Below are positions 1-12,234 of a DNA stretch of 64,000 nucleotides, in pieces. The stretch's first letter is position 1. Every line of letters starts with the position of its first letter. Location of the stretch: contig JARHVA010000001.1 of assembly GCA_037957365.1 (NCBI GenBank), forward strand, positions 9,554,501 to 9,618,500, given 5' to 3'. Below the pieces are notes generated by a model, which was not told the DNA's origin, ran no database searches, and saw only the letters and a list, made by a program, of their open reading frames with translations. Both the position numbers and the translations under genes were made by a program. This DNA comes from Torreya grandis (lineage: Eukaryota > Streptophyta > Pinopsida > Cupressales > Taxaceae).

Positions 1-29
1 ATATATGTATATGTATATGTATATATGAG
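1..29. repeat. ATATGT/ATAT simple repeat
   Basis: Short alternating AT tract with ATATGT units at the very edge of the window. Nothing else is encoded here. Confidence 0.8.
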
Positions 30-1772
30 ATTACTAGCAAAGGGAATACGAAGCCTAGCAACCCAGACAAGGATGGAGGGAATGATGGTCAAGATGATAC
101 AAGGATGAGGGTAATGCAGAAAAGGGGATGAGGACCAAGGAAGAAAGGACTAGGAATTACCAATGACCACATCATGAAGGAACTAGAAGTTGAGTTGCCT
201 AAGTGTTCAGTGGGGGATATGCCAAGATGATATGAGAATGTGTCTCAAGACACCTTCCTCATCCTTACAAAGGTTAAGAAAAGAAGGAAGGATATGATGG
301 TGGATGATGGGTTGGACTGAGCTAGATGTGGATGTGTGATATAGACAAGGTTCGTGAGGGATGAGACAAGTATGGATGGATTTTGCCCCCATGTGTTGAG
401 GTACAATGCAGATAATAGATTATTTTACCATGATGCTAGAAACTAGTTTTTATCATGGTACTTGCCCAAGGTGCCAGAAGATTGGTTTTCACCATTAGAC
501 GAATGATTTTTTTTGACTTTATTAGGCATCTCATTTTATTGGGGAAGGGCAAGATGTAGGATTGTCGATACTACCTGGATTCTTAGCCAACACCTATTCT
601 AGGGATATGTGATGCTGGGATCATGTCATCATTACTAGATCTATTGGGGTCCATGTGACCTTTAGTGAATCTTGATGGTGACCCCTCCAGATATCTAGAC
701 TAGGCGTCTTCATTACCCTTAGGAGAGATAATGTTGCTCGATGAGGTGATATGAGGTATATATTTGATTAGGGATTGATTTTGATGGATGATAAGATCAT
801 GATGGGATGGTATGATGGGTGATGGAGGATTAATACTAAAATGAATGATAGGATCATGATAGGATGGGGTGATTAGTGATGGGGGAGTAGGACTGGCAAT
901 TGCATACATCGTTGGAGATGTGGGACATCCTTCATTTGATTGGTGCCAATTGACAATATATTACAGGTGATCCAAGACACTTTGACTTTGTGATTCATCT
1001 TTGATATCATCATTTGATGGATGATCAACCATGATTTTGACATCATTTAGATTTTGACTACCCCCTAGTGCCTAATTTTGGGCTTCACTAGGGGAGATTG
1101 ATTTTTGACTTGATAAATGATGATTTTGACATTGACATTCCTCTATTGCTTGATATTGGGATTCACCAAGGGAAGACATATTTAGATTAGGATGATGATT
1201 AGACTTTTCTTGACTTTGACTGATAGGATCAAGGATGACTTGATTATGATTTATGACTTTTGGAATGCGGTCTTAGACCTTTGTACTTGTGGAACACATT
1301 ATATTACTTAAGGAAGGTTCTAATGATATATGTTCCTATTCATCCTTATGGAGGGAGGTGATTAAATGATTATTGATGGGAATAAAGGTATCTATGATGG
1401 ATGGAGGTGGTGGTGAGGGAATGATGAGGTCAATGAGTGGTGATGGGGCAACATAGTTTTCATGGGGGTTCCTAAGATACCTAGTTTTGACATAAGAGAA
1501 AATATCCTCAAGATCAACAAAAAGATCATGAGGATTAATTATATTATATGCATCCAAAGTAGGATCTGATTCACTTTGATAATCTTCAATAGATAAATCT
1601 TGAAAGAACTCATTTATGACTTCATCATCCTAATCAAGATTCAAAGATATGTTTCGTGATGGATTGGAGGTATCTTCAACAAGATAGGCATTATCAACAT
1701 CTGCTATAATGTCAATGGGGGATGATGTTTTTGACAAGGAATCTGATTCATATTTTGGTATTGTACATGATC

Positions 1773-2620
1773 CTATGAAGATAAGCCTTTTGATGCTAAC
1801 TTTGATGTACAAGATGTAATGCTACTAGCAGAAGGTTCATTATTCATGATTGACCTCTCAATAATGGGTATTTGATGTGATGGGGGAGAGGAAGATGAGG
1901 GAGGAACAATGGATTTGATAAAGAGAGGGATATGGAAGGACTCATGATAGATGGGAGGACTGGGCTCATGAGGAATAAACTCAAATTTGAGGGAGGATAT
2001 GGGTGTGGTGTCTTGACCTTGGATTGGAAGGGGAAGGGATTGATCATGATGGGGAATATAATCTTGGCATTCCTCTTCTTGTTTACCCATGGATATATAT
2101 TCATCTAGTTCATCTTTGATTATTATGTCACCATGGTTGATGAGGTCTTGGACATAATCTTGGAAAGGTTGACATCGATTAATGGTATGTCCCCAGATTT
2201 GGTGATATGTACAATATTGATTGGCTTTATACTAGGAGGGCTTAGGCTTGGTGGGATCAAGATGTTAGATGGGTGGATAGACCATCATGTTTGTGGTGAC
2301 TAACTATTTGAAAAGGGCTTTCAAGGACATAGGAAGGGGAGTATAAGGAATCAATTCACTTGGTGATTTGGAAGTGGAAGCATTGAACCTATGATCAAAT
2401 GGTGGTTGATAAGAGGGGGTGGAGGGTCTGGTGGTAGATGAGGTGGCCATGATTGGATTCCCTTTTCTAGTAGATGATGGGGTAGACAATGGTTTATGAC
2501 TAATAGATGGAGGATTGGTATGGATTTCACATGAAGGGGATTGGATGGGAGATTTAATGAGTTGAAGGGGATAAACACCTTTAGGAAGTGGTACACTCAT
2601 CAAGATAAGCCACAAGAGGA
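1773..2620 (-). pseudogene. gag: Ty3/gypsy Gag C-terminal fragment with zinc knuckle
   Basis: The minus strand reads a Pro/Ser/Thr-rich segment, then PYTPLPMSLKALFK (about 2304-2345), then near 2170-2210 the knuckle CTYHQIWGHTINRC. That is C-x2-H-x4-H-x4-C, the nucleic-acid-binding finger common in plant Ty3/gypsy Gag proteins. It is followed by QDYVQDLINHGDI and an acidic Gln/Glu stretch, also usual behind this finger. The order (Pro-rich linker, TPLPMSL-type motif, knuckle, acidic tail) fits family knowledge. In-frame stops between the TPLPMSL motif and the knuckle break the frame, and the N-terminal Gag half is not readable, so this is a dead fragment. Confidence 0.75.
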
Positions 2621-2739
2621 TCTCATCCTTATTGGAAGCTATTTATTGGTCTATGAAAGTGGGGATTAGCTTTATGGTGGTGATTGATAAAGGATTGATG
2701 ATAGAGGTAGGCTAAAGAAGGTTTCTTGAACAAAGTGGG

Positions 2740-4280
2740 TCCAATGACCCAGCTAGTATGATAGGTGATGATGATGATGAGGTAGAATAAATATGATTAG
2801 GATGATATAGGACTAAGGTCAGATTTTAGAAGGATAGTTTAATAGGCACTAACATCTTATCAATGATGCCTAGTTGTCAAGATAGTAAAATTATTGAGAA
2901 TTCGATGGGTGCCTACATTCAAACTAGCAAGAGGATGATATGATGGGTGCTAGTTATGAGTAGGCAAAGATGATGGAGACTAGATTGATGATGATGGGTT
3001 TGCTAGATTGAAACTGAAAAAGTGATAAGATGCTAGTAGGATATTGATTAGGTATGAGATCTGACTAAGGAATGAGTGATGGTAGATTAGGATGATAGAG
3101 ATGGATAAGACTAGCTCAAAATGTTAGACTGATTTGCTCAGGATAGGATGCGATATGATTATGTGATGAAGGTGATTAAGTTAAGTATGATGATAGGTGA
3201 TGATGTAGTGATGAAGGGGTAATAATATGGGGATGATTTAGACCCATATGTGACTTGATGAGCCAATTAGGATAAGATAAGATGGGGTTATACTAGATGG
3301 GTGATGAGGTGACTATGATAAGGCAATGTCAAGATAAAAGGTTGATTAGGACAAGATGTGGGCTTAGGATAAGATGTGAATGACAAAACCAACTATGATT
3401 AGGATGTGTTAGGGGTATGATTAATTATGTACAAAATAAGATATAGGTGATGGCGATGTGGTCAATGATGAGTGTATAATGGTTGGACTAAGAGGAGGGG
3501 AAGACAAGGTAGTGATAATATGTGCCTAGGATGGGATGAAGACAAGATGGGGGATGGGATAGGACAATACAAGGATAATATGTTCACTAGGATGATGATA
3601 AGGATGTGCAAGACATGATTAGAATATGTAGGTGATGGGGGATGATCAAGGATGGGTGGGTTAAGATAAGATATGACTAAAAATATGTACAAGAAAACAA
3701 AGGGTATGTACAATATGATGATTAAGCAAGGATGTAAAATATGATGGGGTGATGACCAAGGATAGGGGGATATAGTAAGACTAAGAAGGGATGAGGGATG
3801 TATAATGGGATGATGACAAGGATTAATAATGAGTGGTTCTAGTGATAAGAAGGGATAAAAGTATGTACAAGAGAATAAAAGGTATATACAAGTGATGAGA
3901 TAAGAATGTACAAGGCAATATGTAGGTGATGAGGATGTGGATTAAGATGAGGGTGGATAATGGGATGATGACAAAGATGACCAAATTATATAATGATGTG
4001 GCAAGGATATTCAAGACAAAGGATTGATTATGGACATAGGACAAGAGGTGGTTAAGATTAGGATATGTAGATGATGGCAGTTTGACCAATGGGTGGAGAT
4101 GACTAGACTAGGATGGGATGAAAACAAGGTGGGGGGTGGGATAACGGTATAAGAAGATGATATATATAAGAGGATGATGACAAGGGTGGACAAGATGATG
4201 GTGATGAGATGAGATGATAGTTTATACACAAGATAGATATATAAAAAATGATGGTAGGATGTACAAGATGGGTTGTTCAA
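2740..4280. repeat. Purine-rich low-complexity tract (GATGA/GGATG/ACAAGATG words)
   Basis: About 1.5 kb in which the plus strand is strongly purine-biased and built from imperfect reuse of words such as GATGATG, AGGATG, TGTACAAGA and GGATAAGA, without a fixed period. Minus-strand open frames here (for example 3462-3713, 3823-4089 and 4011-4280) consist almost wholly of Ile, Leu, Ser, Pro and His and are explained by this composition. Confidence 0.75.
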
Positions 4281-5367
4281 AGGACCTAGCTAGGTGTATA
4301 TGTTTGGGTGAAGGCTGACTCAACTTACAAATAACATGAGTCTAGCACAACACACACCTAAGGAAATAACTCAAGGCTATGTAACTCGATGCTCATACCA
4401 TCCAACAACTTCATGGGTGAGGCTGTAGATCGGTGACCTATTACATAATCGACTGATCCCTCTTGACCCCATTTGCACATAATGGCTACTTAGGAGTTGA
4501 TACTGACTTTGACATCGAGGTGTTTGTTACGATTGAAAGGTCCCTATTCTAGGTTTGTATAAGGCTTCTAGATACATCCCCTATATATATGAAGATACAG
4601 TAGGGACCAAATCCATACAGGATGCTATCTAACCACCTTGTATCTTACAACCTAAACTACCCCTCACTCCATATAACCCTATATGGGGAATTTCATTTTG
4701 GTGCTAAACAATAACTCTCCAAATTTTTAGATTACATCGAAACACGGAGTTTGAACTAGTGCATGGTGGTGAAATCCACCGTCAGTAGCCCCCTAGAAAA
4801 AGAAAAAGGGAATGGGGTTTATAGGTGGTTTTTGATCCTCTAAGAATCATCGTAAGGATGCAAGGAGAAGATCATACACCACCAAATCCCTCAAGATACA
4901 AAAAGGTAAACCAAAAAATTAATTAACTAATTAAGATTAAATGTGATGTATTTAAAAGACGAAAGATAAGGATATACAAGACAAAGAGATATAAACAAGA
5001 CAAAATGATGAAAATGATATATACAAGACAAAATGATTAAAAGGATTCAAAAATGATTTTTAATATGCTAAGGGGGTATTTTATGGGTGACCTACAAGAC
5101 AAAGGTTAGTAGTTTTATTCCCCCCCCCTCCCGCCCTCTCAAAGAGGTAACCTATAAGACAAGGATTAGTAGTTTTGATAAATTAATATTGAGGGGTAAC
5201 CTTAAGACAAAATGTTAGACCCAAAATATGACCTGTAAAATGATGTTAGTTAGACAAAATATCAAATAGATTTACCTTTGTAAGAAACAAAAGTGTTAGT
5301 CCAATGGGCCTTAAGAAAAATATCCTAAAAAATCATGATTTGGCTCTATAATCTTTTTGGGGTGAGC
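4281..5367. other. No recognisable gene; degenerate repeat-derived sequence
   Basis: No coding similarity was recognised. The segment ends the purine-rich tract, contains a mixed-composition block (about 4290-4800), and then an A-rich part with reused words such as ATACAAGACAAA. It is probably non-coding leader or LTR sequence of the flanking minus-strand retroelement, but no LTR boundary could be fixed. Confidence 0.4.
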
Positions 5368-5385
5368 TGGCCATAACAGGGGGTT

Positions 5386-5503
5386 CTGGGGGTGGTATCC
5401 CCCAATGAGGTCAAGGGGCAGAGCCCCTTGCGGGGTCCAGGGGTAGTGCCCCCAACACGCTCTATGTCATGGTTTAGAGTGGGGTCAAGGGGAAGAGCCC
5501 CTG
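5386..5503. repeat. Cluster of four GGGG-loop-CCCC stem-loops in a GC-rich island
   Basis: A GC-rich island in AT-rich surroundings. It holds successive short hairpins: GGGGG-TGGTAT-CCCCC near 5388, CAAGGGGC-AGA-GCCCCTTG at 5412-5430 (8-bp perfect stem), GGGG-TAGTG-CCCC near 5440, and AGGGG-AAGAG-CCCCT near 5488. Similar GGGGCAGAGCCCC words occur in leader/R-U5 regions of plant retroelements, so this is probably leader sequence. The minus-strand open frame at 5346-5549 is a by-product. Confidence 0.6.
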
Positions 5504-5639
5504 ATGCCAAAGGCAATTTGGGCCTTGCTAGAGGCCCAAAATGACTCAAAATTTACCAAAAATGACTCTAAAAAATATGCTCAAAAGGACAATTTTGAAG
5601 GCCAAAAATGAATGCAAAATCATAATTACACAGTGCAAA

Positions 5640-6860
5640 ATCACAACCAAAGAGTGTAAAGTCACGACTAGGGGGTCAAAATCACTGATCACGAGTTGTG
5701 ATTTTTGTAAAAGTGAGTTGACCGTGATGGTCAATCTTATAAAACCATGACTGTTAGACAAAATTGTGACTATAAGTAACAAAATTATGATTAACTATGA
5801 ATCAAGAGTTGTGATTTTGTGATAAACTACAAAACCTCCTAATTTAGATATTTGGCATAGATAAAGGCCTATACAGGTATGACAAATGGTTCAAAAGGCC
5901 TAAGAATGCTTATTTATAAGTGATTATAACAGATTAAAAACCAATTTAGAGTATATCAAAAATTTATAAACAAAGGTGTTTATCCAAAATATGCAGAATC
6001 TAGGACTATACAAAGAGTATTTTTAATTAGATTAGGTGCTTAAAATTTCCCTAAAGATAACAATGAACAGACATAATTAATTTAGAATGATAAAATTGAT
6101 AGAACTAGATTAAAAGATCAAAATCGCTACTAGTCTTTCAATACTGTGATTTCACAGGTCAAGGTCATGATTCCAAAAATTATGTGATCTACAATTTTGA
6201 TAATAATGTGAAAAGGATAAGGGGATATGTCTATCTTTGCTTATAGATGATATTCTAGCCTTTCCTTCCTCCTTGTTGACCCTACAAAACCACACAACAA
6301 ACTGTATTGAGACAAAACCCTAGTCACAATCAAAGGGGTTAGCAAAAAAATATATGCTTTTAAAAATGAAAAGGTATTACAAGTTAGATTAGACAATGTT
6401 TAGCCCCCTATAAAAGACAAATATCAAGATTAAAACCATAGTTTAGGGGCCTAAAAGGAAAAAATATTAGTGATTTATGAAAAACTACAATACCACAAGT
6501 CAACAGTACAAAAACATAACTACCTATACAAAATCACAATTCACAAAATTGCATTATTGTGAATGACCTACAAAATAAACCATTAACAGTTTAGGCAAAA
6601 TTGCAACTTGAATAGACAATATCACTATTCATGAGGTAAAATTGCTACTTATGAGTTGTGATTTTGTTAAAATACAAAAGCCTACAAAATAGACCATTAA
6701 TAGTTAAAAATAGAATCACGACTATCACATACAAAACCACTACTCTAATGGCAAAGTCATAAGTCATGGGCTATGATATTGTTGAAGGAAAAAAACCTAC
6801 AAACAATTAACAGTTAAGGCAAATGGTTAGCACAAAATTACTACTCATGGGACAAGGTCA
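5640..6860. repeat. Degenerate dispersed repeats around AAAATCACAACT / AGTTGTGATTTTG
   Basis: About 1.2 kb in which the word AGTTGTGATTTT and its partial complement AAAATCACAA recur many times (for example near 5696, 5810, 6530 and 6655), alternating with CTACAAAA words. The copies are imperfect and irregularly spaced. No protein is encoded; short open frames at 5541-5750 and 6860-7054 are not credible genes. Confidence 0.55.
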
Positions 6861-6869
6861 TGACTATAA

Positions 6870-7907
6870 AGTCACTAATACTAGTGCAAAACTCTAGATT
6901 GTTGTTGTGCTTGCAAATTCTCAAAAATCCACCTTTGTTCTTGTCCAATCAAACCTGCAAGCTGCCAACAACTCTAGGATGCAAAATTGTTAAATTGGAA
7001 GGGATATCCCCTCATGGTCTCCAAAATGTAGAGAGAAATTTGGGCACAATATAGATTTAACTATATAAATTCAAAACCCAAATATCAAACTACTAGGTAA
7101 AGTGATAAAGCCATTAGAATTCAATGCAAATATATGAATAAACCATTCAAAAGAGCATTAGAATCCTAAAGCTAAGTGCTTCACACCATGAGCAAATGGA
7201 TGAAAGAAAACAAGAAGAGATTTAGATTACCTTGAATCAAATTTTTGACATGGATGCTTGATCAAGGATGATGGATGCTTGATTATGAACTCTTAAGATT
7301 ATTGATTAGTTTGACATGGATTTATTATGAAGCTTGGATATGGCCTCCCATGGAAGAGAGGATTTGTTTAAATAGAAAGAGGAGTGAAAGATCAATGGTG
7401 AAGATTTAAACTTGGATGAAGGAGATCAAGGGTTGAGGCTTAAAATGAATTCAAAATTTCTTGGAAGCCTCTAGATTTAGAGACTTCTAAAGACGAGGGC
7501 TTATAATAGAGAGGATTCTAGAATCCTCTTAGTTATTAATTAGGCTTAGATAGGGGATTAGATAGGGATTAGGTAGATGATTAAGGACTAGGGGTGTAGG
7601 AGAGTCTAGGAGTAGGATAGTGTAGGTGGGTCATGGGAATTTAAAATTCCCAAATAATAGGTAGGTGGGGTTAGATTAAGATAAAGAGATGCTTAGGTGA
7701 AATAATGAAGAAGTGGGGAAGAATAAGGTTTGTAATTTAAGAGGAATGATGGGGGATTTTAGACAAATGGTTAGGAAGGGGTGATAGTAAGATGGAATTA
7801 GTAGGATAAATTAGAATAAATGAGATAAATAAAATTAGTGTAGACTAATAATGATATTAGTGATATTAAATGGAGTGAGTGAATTTAGGTGCATAATGCT
7901 TAATTAC
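6870..7907. other. No recognisable gene; purine-rich sequence with two palindromes
   Basis: No coding similarity seen. There is a perfect 18-bp palindrome GAGGATTCTAGAATCCTC at 7511-7528 and a 17-bp inverted repeat (GGGAATTT-A-AAATTCCC) at 7635-7651, both within a G/A-rich stretch reusing TTAGATAGG words. It could be U3-type LTR sequence of the minus-strand element to the left, but I could not find a second copy. Confidence 0.4.
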
Positions 7908-8561
7908 TGATATACTAGTATGTATTACAATCTTATGTATGGTTTTTGACACTTAACAACCTATGATTTTGACCTTGCAATAATATTTAGACTTATATTG
8001 ATGGTTGTTCCTTTGAGGGTTTATGATTTGTATATTAGAGGGCAATTTCTCAAATATGTACAAATGTATTCTTTTCCTATGCAAAGATAGATGTTTGGTA
8101 GATAAATGCTAGATAGGAATAGGCATATGATTAATGTGTTTATATAATTGATTATTTAAGTAATTTTCATTTGAATTGAGATGTGAAATGTGTGGGCCAA
8201 ACCAAAATAAGAGTTTGAATTTTGGAAAATATCCATTTTAGGGAAAGAGAATGGGTCTGACCAAGGCAAATGACTCTAGTAACCAAATTCATTTGATTGT
8301 GGCTAGAGATATCTAGGAAATAGAAAATGGTGATATGAGATCAAGTGACACTCTAGTTAAGATGATAAACTATTTAGATAGAGACTAGGGATATCTTAAA
8401 TATTATGAAAACAAATAGGGAAATTATAGCCCTTAAGTATGTGAATGGATAGGCAAGAGTGCGAGTAAGAGTCTTATGTGTACGCATAATTCATATATGC
8501 TAAATTTTGGTCAGAATTGACTTTTTCAAGTATCTAATACCAAATTTATATGTCTAAAGCA
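7908..8561 (-). repeat. 3' LTR of the 7.9-14.1 kb gypsy element
   Basis: Begins on the plus strand with TGATATACTAGTATG and matches 13414-14069 along its length, sharing blocks such as GATAAATGCTAGATAGGAATAGGC, which I identify by position (about 8100-8123 and 13599-13622). Read on the minus strand it starts TGCTTTAGAC and ends ATATCA, giving TG...CA borders. Many substitutions separate the copies, so the insertion is old. Confidence 0.8.
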
Positions 8562-8574
8562 CCCCCATTTTATT
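8562..8574 (-). other. Polypurine tract of gypsy element
   Basis: The minus strand reads AATAAAATGGGGG directly before the TG start of the 3' LTR. This is the position and composition expected of the plus-strand priming polypurine tract. Confidence 0.6.
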
Positions 8575-8984
8575 CTATTATTTAAAATGAAAATTAAGAA
8601 ATTTTGTACATGAGCGTAACCACAATGGGTGTTTTAAGGTATGTCCTAAGTACCAAACTTATTCCATGTAAAAAATTGCAATGAGACATGTAGAAATTAG
8701 TGTCAAATTGTGATATAAAATGTAAAGTAATGTATATTATTGAAAAATATTTGAAATTGAAAAAAATAAGGAACAAATACACTTGTATGTGTTCAAACCA
8801 AGTTACTGGAGTCTTTAGAGAATGGGGTGATTATGCCCCAAAGAGATGTCAGTGTTAAAACCATAGATTGGGAATAATATTCCCCAAACCCTGTTGGAGA
8901 TGGATAAGTTCTTAGAAGTTAAGATAAGTAGAACCTCTTCCACACTACTCTTTATATTCTTCTTCGATTGGAACCCAAATGGGT

Positions 8985-9180
8985 TCTAATGTAAATATGA
9001 GTAAATCTACGTAAATTTGAGTAAGTCCAAGTAATTCTAAATGATCTACTTCAAATGGATTTTAGATTCAATCTGAGTATGTCTAAGTACACCTTAATAT
9101 TCTTGAGTAAGTCTGAGTAAATAGAATGACATAATGTGTCACTCATTTTTAATAAAACCTAAGTAAATATGAGAGTACAT
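8985..9180. repeat. Imperfect GAGTAAGTCTGAGTAAAT repeats
   Basis: Several diverged copies of a word resembling GAGTAAGTCTAAGTAA occur between 8998 and 9170. This is non-coding sequence inside the gypsy element. Confidence 0.45.
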
Positions 9181-10504
9181 GACATATTATGTCATTCAAT
9201 CTGCTAACTTATGCATTCTAGGTCATATATGTGCCATAATATCATTGTATATGTGATTTTTCACTCATAATCCTATAGAATGTCCACATATTCCTTGCAT
9301 ATGCCCCCAATATGTGTCAATCTTGACTAGATCTATACCAAAATCTGAATTTGTGTGAAGGGTTGAGTCTTTAAGACAAGCCTATTGTGTATGACCTCCT
9401 TTTGAGGTGAGGGATGTATCTTGTGAAAAAATTATCTTACAAAAAAAGAGTTATACACATAATGTTATATAGAAAATATGTAAGCATGTAAAACATGTGC
9501 TAATATGATTAGATTATGCTATCATATAAAGATTAAATCGTTAGAGTATATAAGAAACATGTATCCTAAGGCATACAAGTGTCATTGCAAGTAGATATAA
9601 TGTTCAATGATTCACATAATAATAGTCATCATAGTAATGATCGTAGAAGCATTCAATAATAACCATGCATAAGATGCATGATATGTATCATGGCATTGCA
9701 CATAAGTATAAATATATGTGATCATGTAATCTCAATGTAGGCCATAAAAAGAATAGATAATCAATATGTATGGGTAAGCAATAAGTATGCAATAAATAAT
9801 GTGCACTAGGATGAGGCTACTATAAAGGATAAATGCCACAAATGTCTAGATCAAGATAAACAATCAAAGTGCAAGGGCCAAGTGAAGACAAAGCCAAGGG
9901 CTAAAAGAATGATCAATCCAAAATCATATGTACACATGTGAGTTAATATATAATAATATAAAGGATAATAAATAAAGTAAACATCAAAAATCTATTTACA
10001 ATATGTTACATTCATAGTAATCAATGATCTTATCCATGGGGTAATCATATGTAGGTCATGTATCCATAAACCACCATTCATGTATATCATCTATTGAGTT
10101 CTTTATTGTATCATCATGCAAAATGGGAATATATTATTTTATAGTAATAAGTGGATTCCCATATTTTTTGATCTCACAGTGTAAAGATACATCACTAGCA
10201 TACCAATTGATGTTATCATCATATTCATTATAGTCATTTATTTCATTCATAAGTGCATGATCATCATGCCCATAAGCATTATAAATAATGATAAAGCAAG
10301 AGTATCTATAGCCATAATTTTTTGAGAATTTTTATAATCATAAGGTATCAAACTAAATTTTGGAATTGATTTATTATACCTATTTTTCTCTTCAATATGC
10401 TCTTCACTATTAGTATCATTTGCCGTTGCTGTGATCATAAAAAAATTATGTATCATTTCCTAAGCACTAGTCGATGGGATAAATTACATTTTGCTTTCTT
10501 ATTT

Positions 10505-10910
10505 TGAATATGTTCCTTCTCTTAAAATGGTAACAATCCAACATCCATGGTCAAATGCAATATATTCATGATTTTTATTAAGTGTTTCACCCATTACGCT
10601 TATCCATGATCTTCCTAGTTCAACATTGTACTAAGACAAATTAGGACTAATGTGGAATATAATGGAGCATGTTTTTAGACCTATAATTATAGGAATCTCA
10701 ATGGGTCTAATGCATAGCTTGACTAAATTAGTTTTTATTCAAGTGTTGAATGTCATATCCAAGAGACATGAGTAGTGTCATGCTACATACATTGATTTTG
10801 TGACTGTTATCAATCACAAAAATTTTGCACTGTTTGTCATTAATGTGAGGACTAACAATCAGAGATTCTAAAAATGCAAAATGTTTTATAGTTGCCATGT
10901 TGGAAACCAC
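10505..10910 (-). pseudogene. Ty3/gypsy aspartic protease remnant
   Basis: The minus strand reads CKIFVIDNSHKINVCSMTLL (about 10.78-10.83 kb), matching the retropepsin start where D-[ST/N]-G is followed by a hydrophobic Asn-Val-Cys/Leu stretch; the catalytic Gly is replaced here (DNS). A frameshift later it reads YNVELGRSWISVM near 10.60-10.63 kb, the family's Y-x-x-LGRPWI motif with Pro changed to Ser, then an H-x-Y-I-x-F segment. The domain order fits a plant gypsy protease. Frameshifts and stops make it non-functional. Confidence 0.75.
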
Positions 10911-12002
10911 ACTTGTAACATGAGTCTTTTTAGGTACATATTTCTTTTTAATCTCCTTCCTATGATTCTATTTGTAGGCACACTTTTATTTTTAAGCACG
11001 TCTTATTTTTGTAAATTTTCCTTTTGTAACATTTATTTATGTAACTATTTTGTTGATAACTATTGTTTTGATACCTATTATTTATGTAACTCAACCTTAG
11101 AAGATGCAACTATAATTTCAGTCGATTGTTCAATTGTATAAGGTGTGATTGAATTTGGTGGTGCTTTAACAAATCTATATAATGTAAGATAGCCATTATT
11201 AAAAACATTTTATATTTTTATCTTCAAATCCTAACACTTATCTATGTGATACCATGAATTATATGATAAGTAAAATAGTATTTGGATATTTTTACAAGAT
11301 GCCTAGGAGGAAAAGTGATCAACTTATTTTGAAGCATGTGCCTTAATATTTCACTTGGATTCTTAGTACACTTGTAAAAACTTTTGATTCATTAGTTGTG
11401 GATTATTTTTACTAATTGAGATGGTTTCTTGTGCGGCACATAGGTTTTGGATGGAGAGCCATATATACAATTTACATTACCATGTTCAAGATTATTGACA
11501 TGTGCAATATTATCTTCAAGTGATTTGACCTTTACACAAAGTTTTTATTTCATTTTGTATCACCTCTATAAATTACCCCATAGTGTTCAGATCATCATGG
11601 ATGGTTGTATTAGATACAATATTGCTCATAGGTTGGGAAGATGTAGCTTTACAAGCACAAATCCTAAGCCTCTAGGATTCAATATGCATACAATATTCTA
11701 TAGGAGGATGCACTTTGCCTCTTGGAATTGTGATAGCATGGAATTTATTATCTATTATAATCCTTGGAAAAATAATAGGGGAGGTATGGTAGCTATCACT
11801 ATTTTTGGAGGAATGAAAGAAGTCACATATATAATCCATTGATATTTAAAGTTTGGACAATGTGTGTTACTAAATACAGTTAAGAATTCGTCATTATTAA
11901 TTTTATCCTTATTTTAATTGCACATAAACTCGACCCATTTCATAACATGATTGTGAAATATATTGCACATTTCAGCCTTCAAGAAAATAACATATAATTA
12001 TC

Positions 12003-12234
12003 ACTATCATGATTGTCCCATGGGTTGTGGTATAATGGTGAAAGCACATGCATTTGTATTAGACTGACCTAGGTTCAAATCCCACCAATGATTAGGCTAC
12101 CCATAATAGAGGACACAAAATTAGTAGATTGACAAAGTGGAGGTATGGAGACCAAAACCCCCACTTGTGTTCTAGATGGGTGTGGGCCCACCAATTCCAT
12201 ATTTAACATGTGTATAAAAAAATATGACTATCAT
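12003..12234 (+). mobile_element. tRNA-derived SINE insertion with target duplication
   Basis: The body (12011-12226) starts with a tRNA-like head. The A box TGGTATAATGG is at 12028-12038 and the B box GGTTCAAATCC at 12072-12082, at tRNA-like spacing (33 nt between them). It runs through an unrelated body and ends in an A-rich tail before 12227. The 8-bp sequence ACTATCAT flanks it at 12003-12010 and 12227-12234, the duplication expected from LINE-type integration. It is inserted in the gypsy element, so it is younger than that element. A diverged tRNA pseudogene is the alternative, but the extra body and flanking duplication favour a SINE. Confidence 0.7.

Larger units (their letters stand above)
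30..4800 (-). mobile_element. Decayed Ty3/gypsy-like retrotransposon, internal region
   Basis: This stretch reads as the internal part of a minus-strand LTR retrotransposon. The anchor is a Gag C-terminal fragment with a zinc knuckle near 2.04-2.62 kb. Downstream on the minus strand (below 1.8 kb) is Pro/Ser/His/Ile-rich linker sequence broken by many stops, without a convincing protease, RT or integrase. Upstream (2.7-4.3 kb) is a long low-complexity tract. I found no matching LTR pair, so both ends are arbitrary. The open frames of 60-105 codons on the minus strand are pieces of this decayed region or compositional artefacts. Confidence 0.6.

Noticed and set aside
3462..4280. Several hydrophobic minus-strand frames resembling membrane proteins
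   Set aside because: They arise from the purine-rich plus strand (complement TCATCC/TACATC repeats) and have only Ile/Leu/Ser/Pro/His composition.
11447..11842. 131-codon plus-strand frame
   Set aside because: Antisense to the minus-strand gypsy element, no recognisable domain; treated as a chance frame.
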